64,000 nt of DNA, from positions 558,001-622,000 of the forward strand of contig NZ_JAHYCB010000004.1 in assembly GCF_019430945.1 (NCBI RefSeq), read 5' to 3'. Origin of the DNA: Neorhizobium populisoli (GTDB lineage: Bacteria; Pseudomonadota; Alphaproteobacteria; Rhizobiales; Rhizobiaceae). The translations under genes were made by a program, and so were the position numbers. Position 1 is the first letter of the stretch, and every line of letters begins with the position of its first letter. Below, one piece after another: positions 40,624 to 49,398 of this stretch. The notes beneath the pieces are model-generated. The model was given only the letters and a program-made list of their open reading frames with translations. It ran no database searches and was not told the DNA's origin.

Positions 40624-41139
40624 CTATCGGATGCCTGCGCCCGGCTCGTCGATCGCGGTTTCTGCGCCTGCTATGGCCTTGTCCAGCAATGCAAGAAAAG
40701 CCTGGCGCTCTTCGAACGAAAGAGCGCGCAGCAAATCCGCCTCGTGCTTCGGCGTGGATGTTTCGACCATCGCCGCAGCCTCGCTGCCTGCCTGGGTCAG
40801 CCGCAGTTCATAAACACGGCCGTCTTCGGCCGAGCGATCACGCTCGACGAGACCTTGATTGACGAGAGGTGTCAGCGATTGCAGTAAAGTCGGCGGCTCG
40901 ATCCTCAGCCGCCTTGCGAGCGCAATCTGGCTGATGCCTGGGTGATGCCGGATGAGAAGAAGAACGCCACCTTGAACCGGTGTAACCACGAGACCACGGG
41001 CGCGAAACCAGCTTTGCCAATGGCCGCTGAACAATGCCTGCAGCCGCCTGATGCGGATGCCGACGACGCCGTCAAGGAGGACGGGGGCGGGGTTTTCCGG
41101 CCCGCCCTCCTGTTCCGGCGCCTTCGGATCGAGGCTCAT
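40624..41139 (-). CDS. MarR-family transcriptional regulator
   Basis: 171 residues. The winged HTH lies around 60-110 (GISQIALARRLRIEPPTLLQSLTPLVNQGLVERDRSAEDGR), with the wing and dimerisation helices of MarR proteins. Its start overlaps the stop of the fumarylacetoacetase-family gene as ATGA, so it is the last gene of the gentisate operon and translationally coupled to it. An aromatic acid is the probable ligand. It could act together with the GntR regulator whose putative site lies on the operon's promoter. Confidence 0.9.
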   Translation of the reverse strand: MSLDPKAPEQEGGPENPAPVLLDGVVGIRIRRLQALFSGHWQSWFRARGLVVTPVQGGVLLLIRHHPGISQIALARRLRIEPPTLLQSLTPLVNQGLVERDRSAEDGRVYELRLTQAGSEAAAMVETSTPKHEADLLRALSFEERQAFLALLDKAIAGAETAIDEPGAGIR

Positions 41140-42005
41140 TTCGTGGCCCAGTTGTCGTAGACCTTCACGTCCATGGAGCCGATGCCTTCGAACGTGCCAT
41201 GCAGCACGTCACCGGCGGCTATCGGTGCGACGCCTTCCGGCGTGCCGGTCATGATTACGTCGCCAGGGTGCAGTGTATAGGCCTTGGAGGCAAATTCGAT
41301 GAGCTTCTGGATGTTGAAGATCAGCATCTTGGTATTCGACTTCTGGCGCGTCTCGCCGCCGATCGTCAGTTCGAAATCGAGATTGTTCGGATCGGCGATC
41401 TCGTCGGTTGTCACCACATAGGGGCCGAGCACGCTGAACGTATCGAGAGACTTGCGGTAGCTGCGCTCTTCTGGGCCACGGATGGTGATGTCGTAGCAGA
41501 TCGCGTAGCCGGCGATGTAATCCAGTGCGTCGGCTTCAGAAATGCGAAAACCCTTTTTGCCGATGATGACGGCCAGTTCGATCTCGTGGTCGGTGCGGCG
41601 GTCGTTCCAGTCGACGACAATGCCTTCCGACGGTCCGATCAGCGAGCTTGTCGCCTTCAGGAACACGCCGGCCTCGGCGATCGGCTTGATCTTCATGCCG
41701 TGATGCAGCTGGTCGCTGTCCAGCACCTCGTCGAGATGCAGGCGATAGTTGACCGGGGCACCGATGATCTTGCCGGGATTGGCGATCGGGCTCAGAAGCG
41801 CGACATCGGCGAGCTTCTTCGAAGGCGCGGTCTTGGCCATTTCTTCCATGACTGGGCGCAGTTCGGCGAAGTTCACCATCAGCTGGTCGCCATGCGGGAA
41901 GGGATAGCGATAGCTCGGCAGGCGGTCGAGCACGGCGGTGACATCCTTCACCTCGTCGCCGATCACCACGCCCAGCCGATTATCGTCAAAGCGACAGAAA
42001 CGCAT
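41136..42005 (-). CDS. Fumarylacetoacetate hydrolase-family protein (maleyl-/fumarylpyruvate hydrolase)
   Basis: 289 residues of the FAH fold. NPGKIIGAPVNYRLHLDE begins the catalytic domain, DHEIELAVIIGKKG supplies a Glu-x-Glu metal-ligand pair, and VIMTGTPEGVAPIAAGD is the conserved C-terminal motif. It hydrolyses a C-C bond in an acylpyruvate. Directly after gentisate dioxygenase (45 bp), the expected substrate is maleylpyruvate or fumarylpyruvate. No maleylpyruvate isomerase is in the window, so direct maleylpyruvate hydrolysis is possible. GAGGAGAG before ATG 42005 sets the start; 42044 lacks a good site. Confidence 0.9.
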   Translation of the reverse strand: MRFCRFDDNRLGVVIGDEVKDVTAVLDRLPSYRYPFPHGDQLMVNFAELRPVMEEMAKTAPSKKLADVALLSPIANPGKIIGAPVNYRLHLDEVLDSDQLHHGMKIKPIAEAGVFLKATSSLIGPSEGIVVDWNDRRTDHEIELAVIIGKKGFRISEADALDYIAGYAICYDITIRGPEERSYRKSLDTFSVLGPYVVTTDEIADPNNLDFELTIGGETRQKSNTKMLIFNIQKLIEFASKAYTLHPGDVIMTGTPEGVAPIAAGDVLHGTFEGIGSMDVKVYDNWATK

Positions 42006-42050
42006 TTTTCTCTCCTCGATATTCTTGAAATAGGGGTGAAGCAATCCGCG

Positions 42051-43100
42051 TTAAGCGCGGACGCGGTCCTCGCGGAAATAACCGAGCTTCTCCTGCGCCA
42101 CGCGGTCGGAGAAGCAGAAGACGACGACGTCTTCGTTTGCCTTGAACGAACGCCAGGCCCAGCCCGGCACGACGATGACGTCCTTCGGGCCGAAATCGAA
42201 GGTCTTCGCGCCGACGGTGATCGAGCCGGTGCCTTCGGCGATGCACATGACGATATGGTCGGTGGAACGGATATTGGCTGTCTCCATGCCCTTCGGGAAA
42301 TGGCTGAGCCAGGCAGACATCGTCGGCATCGTCCAGCCGCCGTCGAGCGGGTTGGAGTAGCGTAGCGTCGTGCCGATATGCGCATCGATCTTCTCGCCGC
42401 GCGATGCCCGGAACAGCGCTTCGCGGCTGCGCTCATAAGGATAGTTGAAGATCGGCGTTGTCTGGCCATAGGGACTGGTGCCGTCGATCGGCAGCATACC
42501 GGAGCCGAAACGGGCGAGGCTGTCGCCTTCTGGCCGCAACAGTTCCTGCTCGGTTTCACCGGAATCTTCGCGGAAGACCGCTTCGAAGAAGGCGATCATC
42601 GGCACGTCGAGCCCGTCCAGCCAGGCGGCCGGATCGGAGCCGTCATTGCCGTGGTCGTGCCAGGCCCAGACGGGGGTGATGACGAAATCGCCGAAGGCCA
42701 TGCGGGTGCGCTCGCCGCCGACAGAGGTGTAGGCGCCGGTGCCTTCCAGCATGAAACGCAACGCCGACGGCGTATGGCGATGGGCTGGCGCCACTTCGCC
42801 CGGCATGATGATCTGGATGCCGGCGTAAAGCGTCGAGGTTGCGCGCGACTGGCCGGGGAAGGCCGGATTTTCGAGGATCAGCACCCGTCGCTCGGCCTCT
42901 TCGGCGGTCAGCAGGCTGCCGGATTCTAGGATCAGCGGACGGATTTCGTCATAGCGCCACCGATGCGCCTGCGCCTTGGATGTCGGCTCCGGCGGCAGCA
43001 TGCCCTTCATGACTTCCCAGAGGGGCGCCATGTTATGCGGCTTGAGACGACCGTAAAATTCCTCGCGCTTGGCGGCGGTGGGTGCATCGATCCCGTGCAT
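42051..43100 (-). CDS. Gentisate 1,2-dioxygenase
   Basis: 349 residues, bicupin. The first cupin carries the iron ligands His107 and His109 in PAHRHTPSALRFMLEG and His148 in WAWHDHG. The second cupin (about 270-330, DHIVMCIAEGTGS, VVPGWAWRSF) lacks the full ligand set, as usual in the family. It cleaves gentisate to maleylpyruvate. GAGGAGG before the ATG. First gene of the operon dioxygenase - FAH-family hydrolase - MarR. Promoter at 43141-43168 with a GTATAC site over the -10. Confidence 0.93.
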   Translation of the reverse strand: MHGIDAPTAAKREEFYGRLKPHNMAPLWEVMKGMLPPEPTSKAQAHRWRYDEIRPLILESGSLLTAEEAERRVLILENPAFPGQSRATSTLYAGIQIIMPGEVAPAHRHTPSALRFMLEGTGAYTSVGGERTRMAFGDFVITPVWAWHDHGNDGSDPAAWLDGLDVPMIAFFEAVFREDSGETEQELLRPEGDSLARFGSGMLPIDGTSPYGQTTPIFNYPYERSREALFRASRGEKIDAHIGTTLRYSNPLDGGWTMPTMSAWLSHFPKGMETANIRSTDHIVMCIAEGTGSITVGAKTFDFGPKDVIVVPGWAWRSFKANEDVVVFCFSDRVAQEKLGYFREDRVRA

Positions 43101-43140
43101 GAAATCCTCCTCTGAAGGCTCCTCCAGCCTCAGATCGTAA

Positions 43141-43168
43141 GGTATACTAATTATCTGAAATGCGTCAA
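43141..43168 (-). promoter_or_regulatory. Gentisate operon promoter with GTATAC operator candidate 3
   Basis: On the minus strand TTGACG (43168-43163), a 16-bp spacer and TATACC (43146-43141) form a good promoter. The core GTATAC (43142-43147) overlaps the -10. TAGTATACCTT here resembles TTGTATACCTT (site 2, minus strand) and GTGTATACCAA (site 1). Confidence 0.6.
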
Positions 43169-43202
43169 TGTCGCCTTTATGGTTTGATGCGGTTCGATCG
43201 GC

Positions 43203-44810
43203 TCAATGCATTCCGCCGCCACCGGCCTTGAGATTGACGTTGCGCAGGATCAGCGCCAACGGCACGGCAAGCGCGGAGATGATCGCCAACACATAGAACA
43301 CGTCGATATAGGCGAGATAACTTGCCTGCAGTCCGACTTGTTTGCCGATCAGGCCCATGGCCTGACCTTGCGCATCGGCCATAGAGGCGCCGCGTTCCAT
43401 AAAGAAGCCCTGCATGCCGCGCATCGCCTCGTGAAAGGCAGGGTCGGTCGGGTTGATATGCTCCACCAACCGGCTTTGATGCCATTGCTCGCGATGAGCC
43501 AGCACATTCGAGGCAACCGACACACCGATCGAGCCGCCTGTATTCCGCGCGGCGTTGATCAGCGCCGAGGCCTGGTCGGTTTGATCCGGCCTCAAGCCGT
43601 CATAAGAAGCGGCAGTGATCGGGATGAAGATCAGCGGCAGACCGAGGCCAAGGATGCAGCGCGACCAGACGAAGAAGCCAAAATCGGCGTCTGGGCTGAG
43701 CCGGGTCATATCGTACATCGAGAACGCGATGATGGTGGCGCCGATGGCGATCAGGTATTTCGGCTGGAAACGTGAGGTAAGCTGGCCCGCCATGAACATC
43801 ATGACCATGGTGACAAGTCCGCCGGGCGAGAGCGCCAGTCCTGCCCAGGTTGCGGTGTATCCGTAGTTCTCTTGAAGGACCTGCGGCACGAACTGGGTTG
43901 TGGCGATCAGGATGGCGCCGATGGCCAGCATGACGATCATGCAGGAACCGAATTGCCGGGTCGCAATGAGGCGCACATCTACAGCCGGGTTCTTCGCAGT
44001 TAACAGCCAAGGAATGGAGGCTGCCAGCGCTGCGACACAGATCATCGTTGCAACGGTGACGAAGGTGGAATCGAACCAGTCTTCGATCTGTCCGCGATCG
44101 AGCACCAGTTCCAGCGAACCGAGGAAAGTTGCAACCAGCAGGAAGCCGACGATGTCGAAACGGATGCCTTTTCGGCGCATCTCCTGCCGCTTTTTCTCGG
44201 TTTCTTCGGATTCGTTGACGAGGAAATAGACCAGGATGAAGGCAAAGACGCCGACCGGGCCATTGATCAGGAAACACCAGTGCCAGGAGAAATTGTCGGA
44301 GAGCCAGCCGCCGAGCGTCGGCCCGACGACGGGCGCCACGACCACTGCGACGCCGAAAATGGCAAAGGCCTGACCGCGTTTGGCGGGCGGAAAGGCATCT
44401 GTCAAAATCGACTGCGAAACTGGCACCATGCCGCCGCCTGCAAAACCCTGAATCATGCGGAAGAAGAGCAGCGAAGGCAGGTCCCAGGCCAATCCGCACA
44501 TGATGGACGCGATGGTGAACATCGCCAGACACACGAGATAGAACTGCTTACGGCCGTAACGCTGGGCGATGAAGCTGGAGGCTATCAGCGCGATGGCGTT
44601 GGAGACGAGATAGGTGGTGACCACCCATGACGCCTCGTCCGAGCTGATCGCCAGCCCCCCGGAAATGTAGCGCAACGCCACATTGGCGATGGTGGTGTCC
44701 AACACTTCCATGAAGACTGCGAGCGCCACGACGATCGCAACCAGCCATGGATTGGTACTGCGCCGGGCCGCTTTCGCGCCGGGTCCGCCTGTTATTGCCG
44801 CAGTCGCCAT
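43203..44810 (-). CDS. DHA2-family (EmrB/QacA type) MFS efflux transporter
   Basis: 535 residues with about 14 hydrophobic segments. Family motifs include VFMEVLDTTIANVALRYISG at the first span, the loop-2 motif FIAQRYGRKQF, and motif C-like VAVVVAPVVGPTLGGWLSDNFSWHWCF. It pumps drugs or aromatic acids across the inner membrane, working with a periplasmic adaptor. It starts 9 bp after the HlyD-type gene and is its partner. Its position next to the gentisate operon suggests export of toxic aromatics, but an ordinary multidrug role is equally possible. Confidence 0.92.
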   Translation of the reverse strand: MATAAITGGPGAKAARRSTNPWLVAIVVALAVFMEVLDTTIANVALRYISGGLAISSDEASWVVTTYLVSNAIALIASSFIAQRYGRKQFYLVCLAMFTIASIMCGLAWDLPSLLFFRMIQGFAGGGMVPVSQSILTDAFPPAKRGQAFAIFGVAVVVAPVVGPTLGGWLSDNFSWHWCFLINGPVGVFAFILVYFLVNESEETEKKRQEMRRKGIRFDIVGFLLVATFLGSLELVLDRGQIEDWFDSTFVTVATMICVAALAASIPWLLTAKNPAVDVRLIATRQFGSCMIVMLAIGAILIATTQFVPQVLQENYGYTATWAGLALSPGGLVTMVMMFMAGQLTSRFQPKYLIAIGATIIAFSMYDMTRLSPDADFGFFVWSRCILGLGLPLIFIPITAASYDGLRPDQTDQASALINAARNTGGSIGVSVASNVLAHREQWHQSRLVEHINPTDPAFHEAMRGMQGFFMERGASMADAQGQAMGLIGKQVGLQASYLAYIDVFYVLAIISALAVPLALILRNVNLKAGGGGMH

Positions 44811-44819
44811 GTCAGGTCC

Positions 44820-45956
44820 TCAATTCTGGCTTCTGGGGCGAACGGTAACGGTTGGAACGACAGACATGCCGGGGCCGATCGAAACGTCCTTCGGCCATTG
44901 ATCGACGACGATCTTCACCGGCACGCGCTGGGTTACTTTCACATAATTGCCGGTGGCATTTTCCGCCGGCAACAGCGAAAAGGCAGTGCCCGAACCGGGC
45001 TGCACAGAATCTATTTTTCCGCGCAGGATGTGGTCCGGATAGGCATCGATGGTCAAATCCACCGGTTGGCCGGGTCGCATGTCGGCAAGCTGGGTCTCCT
45101 TGAAATTGGCGGTCACCCAAATCTCGTCCGGCACGAACATCGCAATCGCCTGGCCGGCTTCGACAAACTGGCCTTTCGCGCCGCTGATCTTCACCACACG
45201 GCCTGGCTGGGCCGCCGTCAGCGTGGTGTAGTTCAAATTCTGGTCGGCGCTTTCCTTCTGGGCCTCGGCCTGCTTCAGGCTGGCTTGGGCACTGTTGCGC
45301 TGCGCTTCCGCCGCAACCTTGCTCTTCGTCGCCGAACTGATGTTGGCCTGCGCTTCCGTATGGGCGGCCTGCGCCTGTCGAAGGCTCGATTCTGCCTGCT
45401 GCGAGGTCTGCAGGCTGCCGGCGCCGCCCTGTTGCAGCTGGCGCTGGCGATCAGCTTCGTCTTTTGCGAATTGAAGCGCGGCGGCAGATGATGTCTCCCG
45501 CGCCTTCGCCTCATCTATGGCCGCCGACGCCACGTCTATCTGTGCGGCGGCATTGGCGATCGCCGCCCTGGCGGATTCCACCTGGGCCTGCGCCTGATCG
45601 ATTGCGATCTGGTAGTCACGTGGCGCTATTTTAGCGATCACTGCGCCGGCTGCGATATGGGCGTTGTCGGTGACACTCACCTCATCGAGATAACCGGAAA
45701 CCTTTGCCGCCAGCGAGAAGCTGCGCGCATCGACAAAGGCATCGTCAGTCGATTCGTAGGGATGGAAATAGATAAGCCAGACGAAATAGGCGCCGACACC
45801 GAACGCGATCAGCAGGAGCACCACGAGTGCCGCCCAGAATGGATGACGGCGGATAATCGAGGGCTTCTTCTCTTCCTGTTTGGCCTCCGCTGTGGGGGCT
45901 TGATCGGTGGGTTGCTTCGCTTCGTCTTCAGGAACGGCGCGCTGAGCTTGGGCCAC
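44820..45956 (-). CDS. HlyD/EmrA-family membrane fusion protein
   Basis: About 378 residues. A short cytoplasmic tail and one transmembrane helix (ALVVLLLIAFGVGAYFVWL) precede the biotinyl-lipoyl half motif (YLDEVSVTDNAHIAAGAVIAKI), a long alanine/glutamine-rich coiled coil (about 110-240) and the closing beta-barrel (FKETQLADMRPGQPVDLTIDAYP). It forms the periplasmic bridge for the DHA2 pump. GTG at 45956 is chosen because AGAGG lies 6 nt upstream; ATG 45989 and 46061 are in-frame alternatives without such a site. Confidence 0.87.
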   Translation of the reverse strand: MAQAQRAVPEDEAKQPTDQAPTAEAKQEEKKPSIIRRHPFWAALVVLLLIAFGVGAYFVWLIYFHPYESTDDAFVDARSFSLAAKVSGYLDEVSVTDNAHIAAGAVIAKIAPRDYQIAIDQAQAQVESARAAIANAAAQIDVASAAIDEAKARETSSAAALQFAKDEADRQRQLQQGGAGSLQTSQQAESSLRQAQAAHTEAQANISSATKSKVAAEAQRNSAQASLKQAEAQKESADQNLNYTTLTAAQPGRVVKISGAKGQFVEAGQAIAMFVPDEIWVTANFKETQLADMRPGQPVDLTIDAYPDHILRGKIDSVQPGSGTAFSLLPAENATGNYVKVTQRVPVKIVVDQWPKDVSIGPGMSVVPTVTVRPRSQN

Positions 45957-46071
45957 GATATGCCTCTGAAAATTGGCTGAGGGAAGCATTTGCAACGTGG
46001 CACGTCGCTTAAGGTTCCAGCCGGTGGCGGGCTGCCGCTCAGATCGGCGACATTTGTTCACGCATGCCGCG

Positions 46072-46404
46072 TTAGCCGCCCGAGCCGTTCGAGGGATTGT
46101 TGTTGCTCGGCACTTCGCCCGGCTTGATGACGCGAGAATTGCCCGTATCAGGGGCCGGCTCCACCATCTGGCCGTCGCCGACAGGCGGGGCTTTCAGCTC
46201 GCCGTTGCAGCTATCCAGCTTTTGAGCAAGATCCTGCGAATTGTCGGTGTGTCCGTTATTCTGGCCAGGACCAGGCGGAACCGGAGCAACGCATTTTCCA
46301 GACGGGGAGGTTTGAGCATAAGCTGCGGGTAAAAATGAAAAGCCCGCCGCCATAAGAGGCAGCAGGGCTAAAATTGCTGGGAGTTTACGGATTTTTGTCT
46401 GCAT
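46072..46404 (-). CDS. Small exported Pro/Asn-rich protein of unknown function
   Basis: 110 residues. Sec signal peptide: basic MQTKIRK, hydrophobic LPAILALLPLMAAGFSFL, and a probable cleavage after AAYA. The mature part is short and low-complexity, rich in Pro, Gly and Asn, with two Cys (GKCVAP and DSCNGE) that could form a disulfide and a PSNNNPSNGSGG tail. GGAGG 8 nt upstream of ATG 46404 sets the start. No family is recognised. It lies between the sugar dehydrogenase and efflux genes on the same strand. Confidence 0.7.
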   Translation of the reverse strand: MQTKIRKLPAILALLPLMAAGFSFLPAAYAQTSPSGKCVAPVPPGPGQNNGHTDNSQDLAQKLDSCNGELKAPPVGDGQMVEPAPDTGNSRVIKPGEVPSNNNPSNGSGG

Positions 46405-46485
46405 CGGATTGCCTCCTTTGGAGGTCAACCCGATGCATAGCCAGTCGTTCCGTCACAATATAGGTTCCCAGCCGAGCTATCCGCC

Positions 46486-48078
46486 TCAGGGACCGGTTGC
46501 CGGGGCAACCTGCATCTGAGCCGGCAAGAACTTGTCCGGCTGACCGGAAAGCGGTTCCTGCCCCGTCAGGCGCTCATCGGCGGAAGCGGGTGTCTGTGCT
46601 GCGGGTGCAGCATTGGAAGTCGTCGTGGAAGCGGTGGTTTCCCGGCTTACACTGAGCGCAGCATCCGGCAGGCGACCGGTCTTTTCCGTCGAGGAGACCT
46701 GCTGACTGGCGGAAACCTGATCGGTGCCGATGGGCTGCGGCGTGACCTTGCCGTCTGCCGACGCAACGCGCCAAAGCGTATTGCCGGCATCGTCTGCTAC
46801 CAGAAGAGCACCTGTTCCATCGATCCCGACGCCAACGGGACGACCACGCGTCTTGTCGCCGTCCAGGAAGCCGGTGACGACGTCCTGCGCTTTGCCGTTT
46901 GGCTTGCCGTTTTGAAACGGCACGAAGACAACTTTGTAGCCGTTGAAACTGTCGCGGTTCCAGCTGCCGTGTTCACCAATGAAGGCGCCGTTGGCATAGG
47001 CTGCCGGCAGCGCGGAATTCATCGAGAAAGTCAGCCCAAGCGCCGCAACGTGACTGGACAGCGCGTAATCCGGCGGTGTCGCCTTATCGACCATGTCTTG
47101 GCGGGTCGGGTTGACACGGGCATCGACATGCTTGCCGTAATAGCTCCAGGGCCAGCCATAGAAACCGCCATCCTTTACCGACGTCATATAATCCGGAACG
47201 AGATTTGGCCCGAGTTCGTCGCGTTCGTTGACGACGGTCCAGAGTGCGCCGGTTTCCGGATTGAAGGTGAGGCCGTTCGGGTTGCGCAGGCCGGATGCGA
47301 AGACGCGGGCTGCACCCGTCTGTCGGTCGACCTGCCAGATTGCGGCACGACCCTTTTCGGCTTCCAGACCGTTTTCGACAATATTGGAATTCGAGCCCAC
47401 CGAGACATACAGCATCTTGCCATCGGGGCTGAGCGCCAGATCCTTGGTCCAATGATGATTGATCGGACCGCCGGGCAGCGGGATGAGAACCTTCGGCTGG
47501 CCTGAAATCTCGTTCTGTCCGAGCTCGTAAGGATAAGCGAGGATGGCACTGGTGGTCGCGACATAGAGCGTGTTGTCCACCCAGGCGACACCGAACGGCG
47601 AATCGAGCTTTTTCAGAAGGTCATGCCGTTCGTCCACCGTGCCATCGCGATTGGTATCGCGCAACAGGGTGATCATGTTGCTCTCTTTCTGCTCGCCGCC
47701 ACCGCCGCCATGGGCGATCGCCATGATCCAGCCACGGATAAAATCCTTCGGCCGCGAGGTCGGTTCGCCTTCCGGTCCGCGGGACTGGATTACGAGGACG
47801 TCGCCGTTCGGCAGGGTATGAACGGTGCGCGGGTTGGCAAGGTCCTTGGCATAAGGCGTTACCTTCAAACCGTCCGGGACCTTGGGCGCCTCGTTCTCTT
47901 TCCATCCGACCACTTCGGCGACCTTCAGGTCGGGCATCAAGGATGGTGACGGTTCGGGCAGGACCGGGTCCGGTCCGATCTGCTGGGAAAGATCGAACTT
48001 CGCGTCCTGCGCCGCCGCGCCGAAACCGAGAGACAGCGACAGAACCGAAACGCCGAGAATAAGGGACGTCTTCATCAT
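46486..48078 (-). CDS. PQQ-dependent sugar dehydrogenase-like beta-propeller protein (sorbosone dehydrogenase family)
   Basis: 530 residues. Signal peptide (MMKTSLILGVSVLSLSLGFGAAAQ) followed by a six-bladed glucose/sorbosone dehydrogenase fold: VIQSRGPEGEP, GPINHHWTKDLALSPDGKMLYVSVG, FASGLRNPNGLTFNPETGALWTVVNERDELGPNLVPDY, IGEHGSWNRDSFNGYKVVFV. The NHHW and NPNG motifs are typical. An unstructured Ser/Thr/Ala-rich tail of about 80 residues follows. Periplasmic oxidation of a sugar or alcohol with PQQ is expected. GGAGGA precedes ATG 48078, which shares a base with the upstream stop; ATG 48075 is also possible. Confidence 0.88.
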   Translation of the reverse strand: MMKTSLILGVSVLSLSLGFGAAAQDAKFDLSQQIGPDPVLPEPSPSLMPDLKVAEVVGWKENEAPKVPDGLKVTPYAKDLANPRTVHTLPNGDVLVIQSRGPEGEPTSRPKDFIRGWIMAIAHGGGGGEQKESNMITLLRDTNRDGTVDERHDLLKKLDSPFGVAWVDNTLYVATTSAILAYPYELGQNEISGQPKVLIPLPGGPINHHWTKDLALSPDGKMLYVSVGSNSNIVENGLEAEKGRAAIWQVDRQTGAARVFASGLRNPNGLTFNPETGALWTVVNERDELGPNLVPDYMTSVKDGGFYGWPWSYYGKHVDARVNPTRQDMVDKATPPDYALSSHVAALGLTFSMNSALPAAYANGAFIGEHGSWNRDSFNGYKVVFVPFQNGKPNGKAQDVVTGFLDGDKTRGRPVGVGIDGTGALLVADDAGNTLWRVASADGKVTPQPIGTDQVSASQQVSSTEKTGRLPDAALSVSRETTASTTTSNAAPAAQTPASADERLTGQEPLSGQPDKFLPAQMQVAPATGP

Positions 48079-48515
48079 CAGATCCTCCAGGCCAGTCTGG
48101 CATATTTGCGGGCAGAAACGGCAGCGGCCATGAGGCAGAGCACGAAGGTGACGGCGGAGAGCGCCAGTCCGTAGGGAACCACAGCGGTCCATCCATCGCC
48201 GGCATGCACGAGGCTGTTGGCGAACGCGAGCGCGAGAATGATGAGGTAGAGAAGCGCCGTCAGGAAAGCCGGACGCAGCGGGCGGGTGCGGGGCCGAACG
48301 AGATCCATCAGGCCGGCCAGAACGCCGATCGCGCCGAACACCAATCCGGCAAACAGCAGCCAGGCGGAGGAATTCTGCCACATTAGATTGTTGCTCTGCC
48401 AGAAGGCGATATCGGTGGCGAGCGCCAGCGTGAAACAGACGAAAGGAAACGGTACGAAAAGCGACTGGATCGGGTAGGCGGCGGAGTCGCGATCATTGGA
48501 GGATAGTACAGCCAT
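48078..48515 (-). CDS. DUF2231-type membrane protein
   Basis: 145 residues with four hydrophobic helices (FVPFPFVCFTLALATDIAFW, SSAWLLFAGLVFGAIGVLAGLMDLV, AFLTALLYLIILALAFANSLVHAGD, GLALSAVTFVLCLMAAA). The pattern of the first helix (PIQSLFVPFPFVCFTLA...D) and the His in the third span fit DUF2231, a predicted membrane redox/heme-type domain. GGAG 6 nt upstream supports ATG 48515; ATG 48554 has none. Its stop overlaps the dehydrogenase start, so it may couple that enzyme's electrons to the membrane (inference). Confidence 0.82.
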   Translation of the reverse strand: MAVLSSNDRDSAAYPIQSLFVPFPFVCFTLALATDIAFWQSNNLMWQNSSAWLLFAGLVFGAIGVLAGLMDLVRPRTRPLRPAFLTALLYLIILALAFANSLVHAGDGWTAVVPYGLALSAVTFVLCLMAAAVSARKYARLAWRI

Positions 48516-48626
48516 GGCATGCTCCCTGGGATAAGAGCTGGAGATGCCATTCAACCCGCAGATATGGGAATTTGTTCCGCCAGGCTGGTGACTTCCGCCG
48601 GCATGTAAATCTGCTGCACAATCGAA

Positions 48627-49292
48627 CTAGCGGCGGATTTCAGCGCTCAGGAAAGCCTCGAATATGGCGCGATGACCGGCATCGTTGGGATGAGTGAGAT
48701 CGGGCGAGGCAAGCATGCCATCTCCTTGCGCATTCATGATCTCGTAGACCGGCGCGTAAAAGATCGAAAACCGTCGCGCCAATGCGCTTACGGCTTCGAC
48801 ATAATCCTCGAAACCGACCCTTGTCTGGCCGATGAAACCTGCACTGCCGATCGAGAAACCTGCATCGGGAATATAGGGCGGGCTGCCGATTGCCAACCGT
48901 TCCGCATGACCGGCCTCGATCAATGTTTCAACCAGCCTTGTATAGTCGCGAACGAAGCTGCGGACGTTCATCGTCTCCGGTGCTGCCGTATAACGGGCAT
49001 CGTTGTAGCCGTAGAGGATGAGAATCGCATCGCGATGCGGTCCATCCAGAAGCGCGGTTTGAAAACGCCCGATGCCGTTGTCCGCTCGCGGCTTGCCATC
49101 CGCCGGTCGTGAGCCCTGCAGCACCGTACCGGGGATTGCGTGGTTGCGGATCGGGAATCCATCGACATCAGCGGCAAACAAAGCCGGCCAGGCGAGATGC
49201 GGCTGGCTGGCGTTGAAACCGGCGGTGATGCTGTCGCCGAACACGCGGGTGCCGGAAATTCCCAGCGTTTTCAAATGCTCCCCGAATTGCAT
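48627..49292 (-). CDS. SGNH/GDSL-type hydrolase
   Basis: 221 residues. Block I VFGDSITAG has nucleophile Ser21; block III-like ILILYGYNDARY lies mid-protein; block V DLTHPNDAGH supplies the Asp-x-x-His pair. No signal peptide, so cytoplasmic. It probably deacetylates or de-esterifies an imported carbohydrate. GGGAG 5 nt before ATG 49292 sets the start rather than GTG 49298. It is divergent from the LacI gene, and shared operator palindromes suggest it belongs to the same sugar regulon. Confidence 0.88.
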   Translation of the reverse strand: MQFGEHLKTLGISGTRVFGDSITAGFNASQPHLAWPALFAADVDGFPIRNHAIPGTVLQGSRPADGKPRADNGIGRFQTALLDGPHRDAILILYGYNDARYTAAPETMNVRSFVRDYTRLVETLIEAGHAERLAIGSPPYIPDAGFSIGSAGFIGQTRVGFEDYVEAVSALARRFSIFYAPVYEIMNAQGDGMLASPDLTHPNDAGHRAIFEAFLSAEIRR

Positions 49293-49344
49293 CGGCACTC
49301 CCGTATTTTCCCGCTTGACAGCAGACCGCTCAATCTTGTTTATA

Positions 49345-49370
49345 CGTATTAGCTGCTAATACGCATTAGC
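49345..49370. promoter_or_regulatory. Overlapping LacI-type operators
   Basis: CGTATTAGC-T-GCTAATACG (49345-49363) is a perfect 9-bp inverted repeat with one central base. GCTAAT-ACGC-ATTAGC (49355-49370) is a second palindrome sharing half of it. They lie between the SGNH hydrolase and LacI genes, 29 bp upstream of the lacI-type start. Confidence 0.75.
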
Positions 49371-49398
49371 AGTCAAGAGGAGAAGGGGAGGATGTTGC

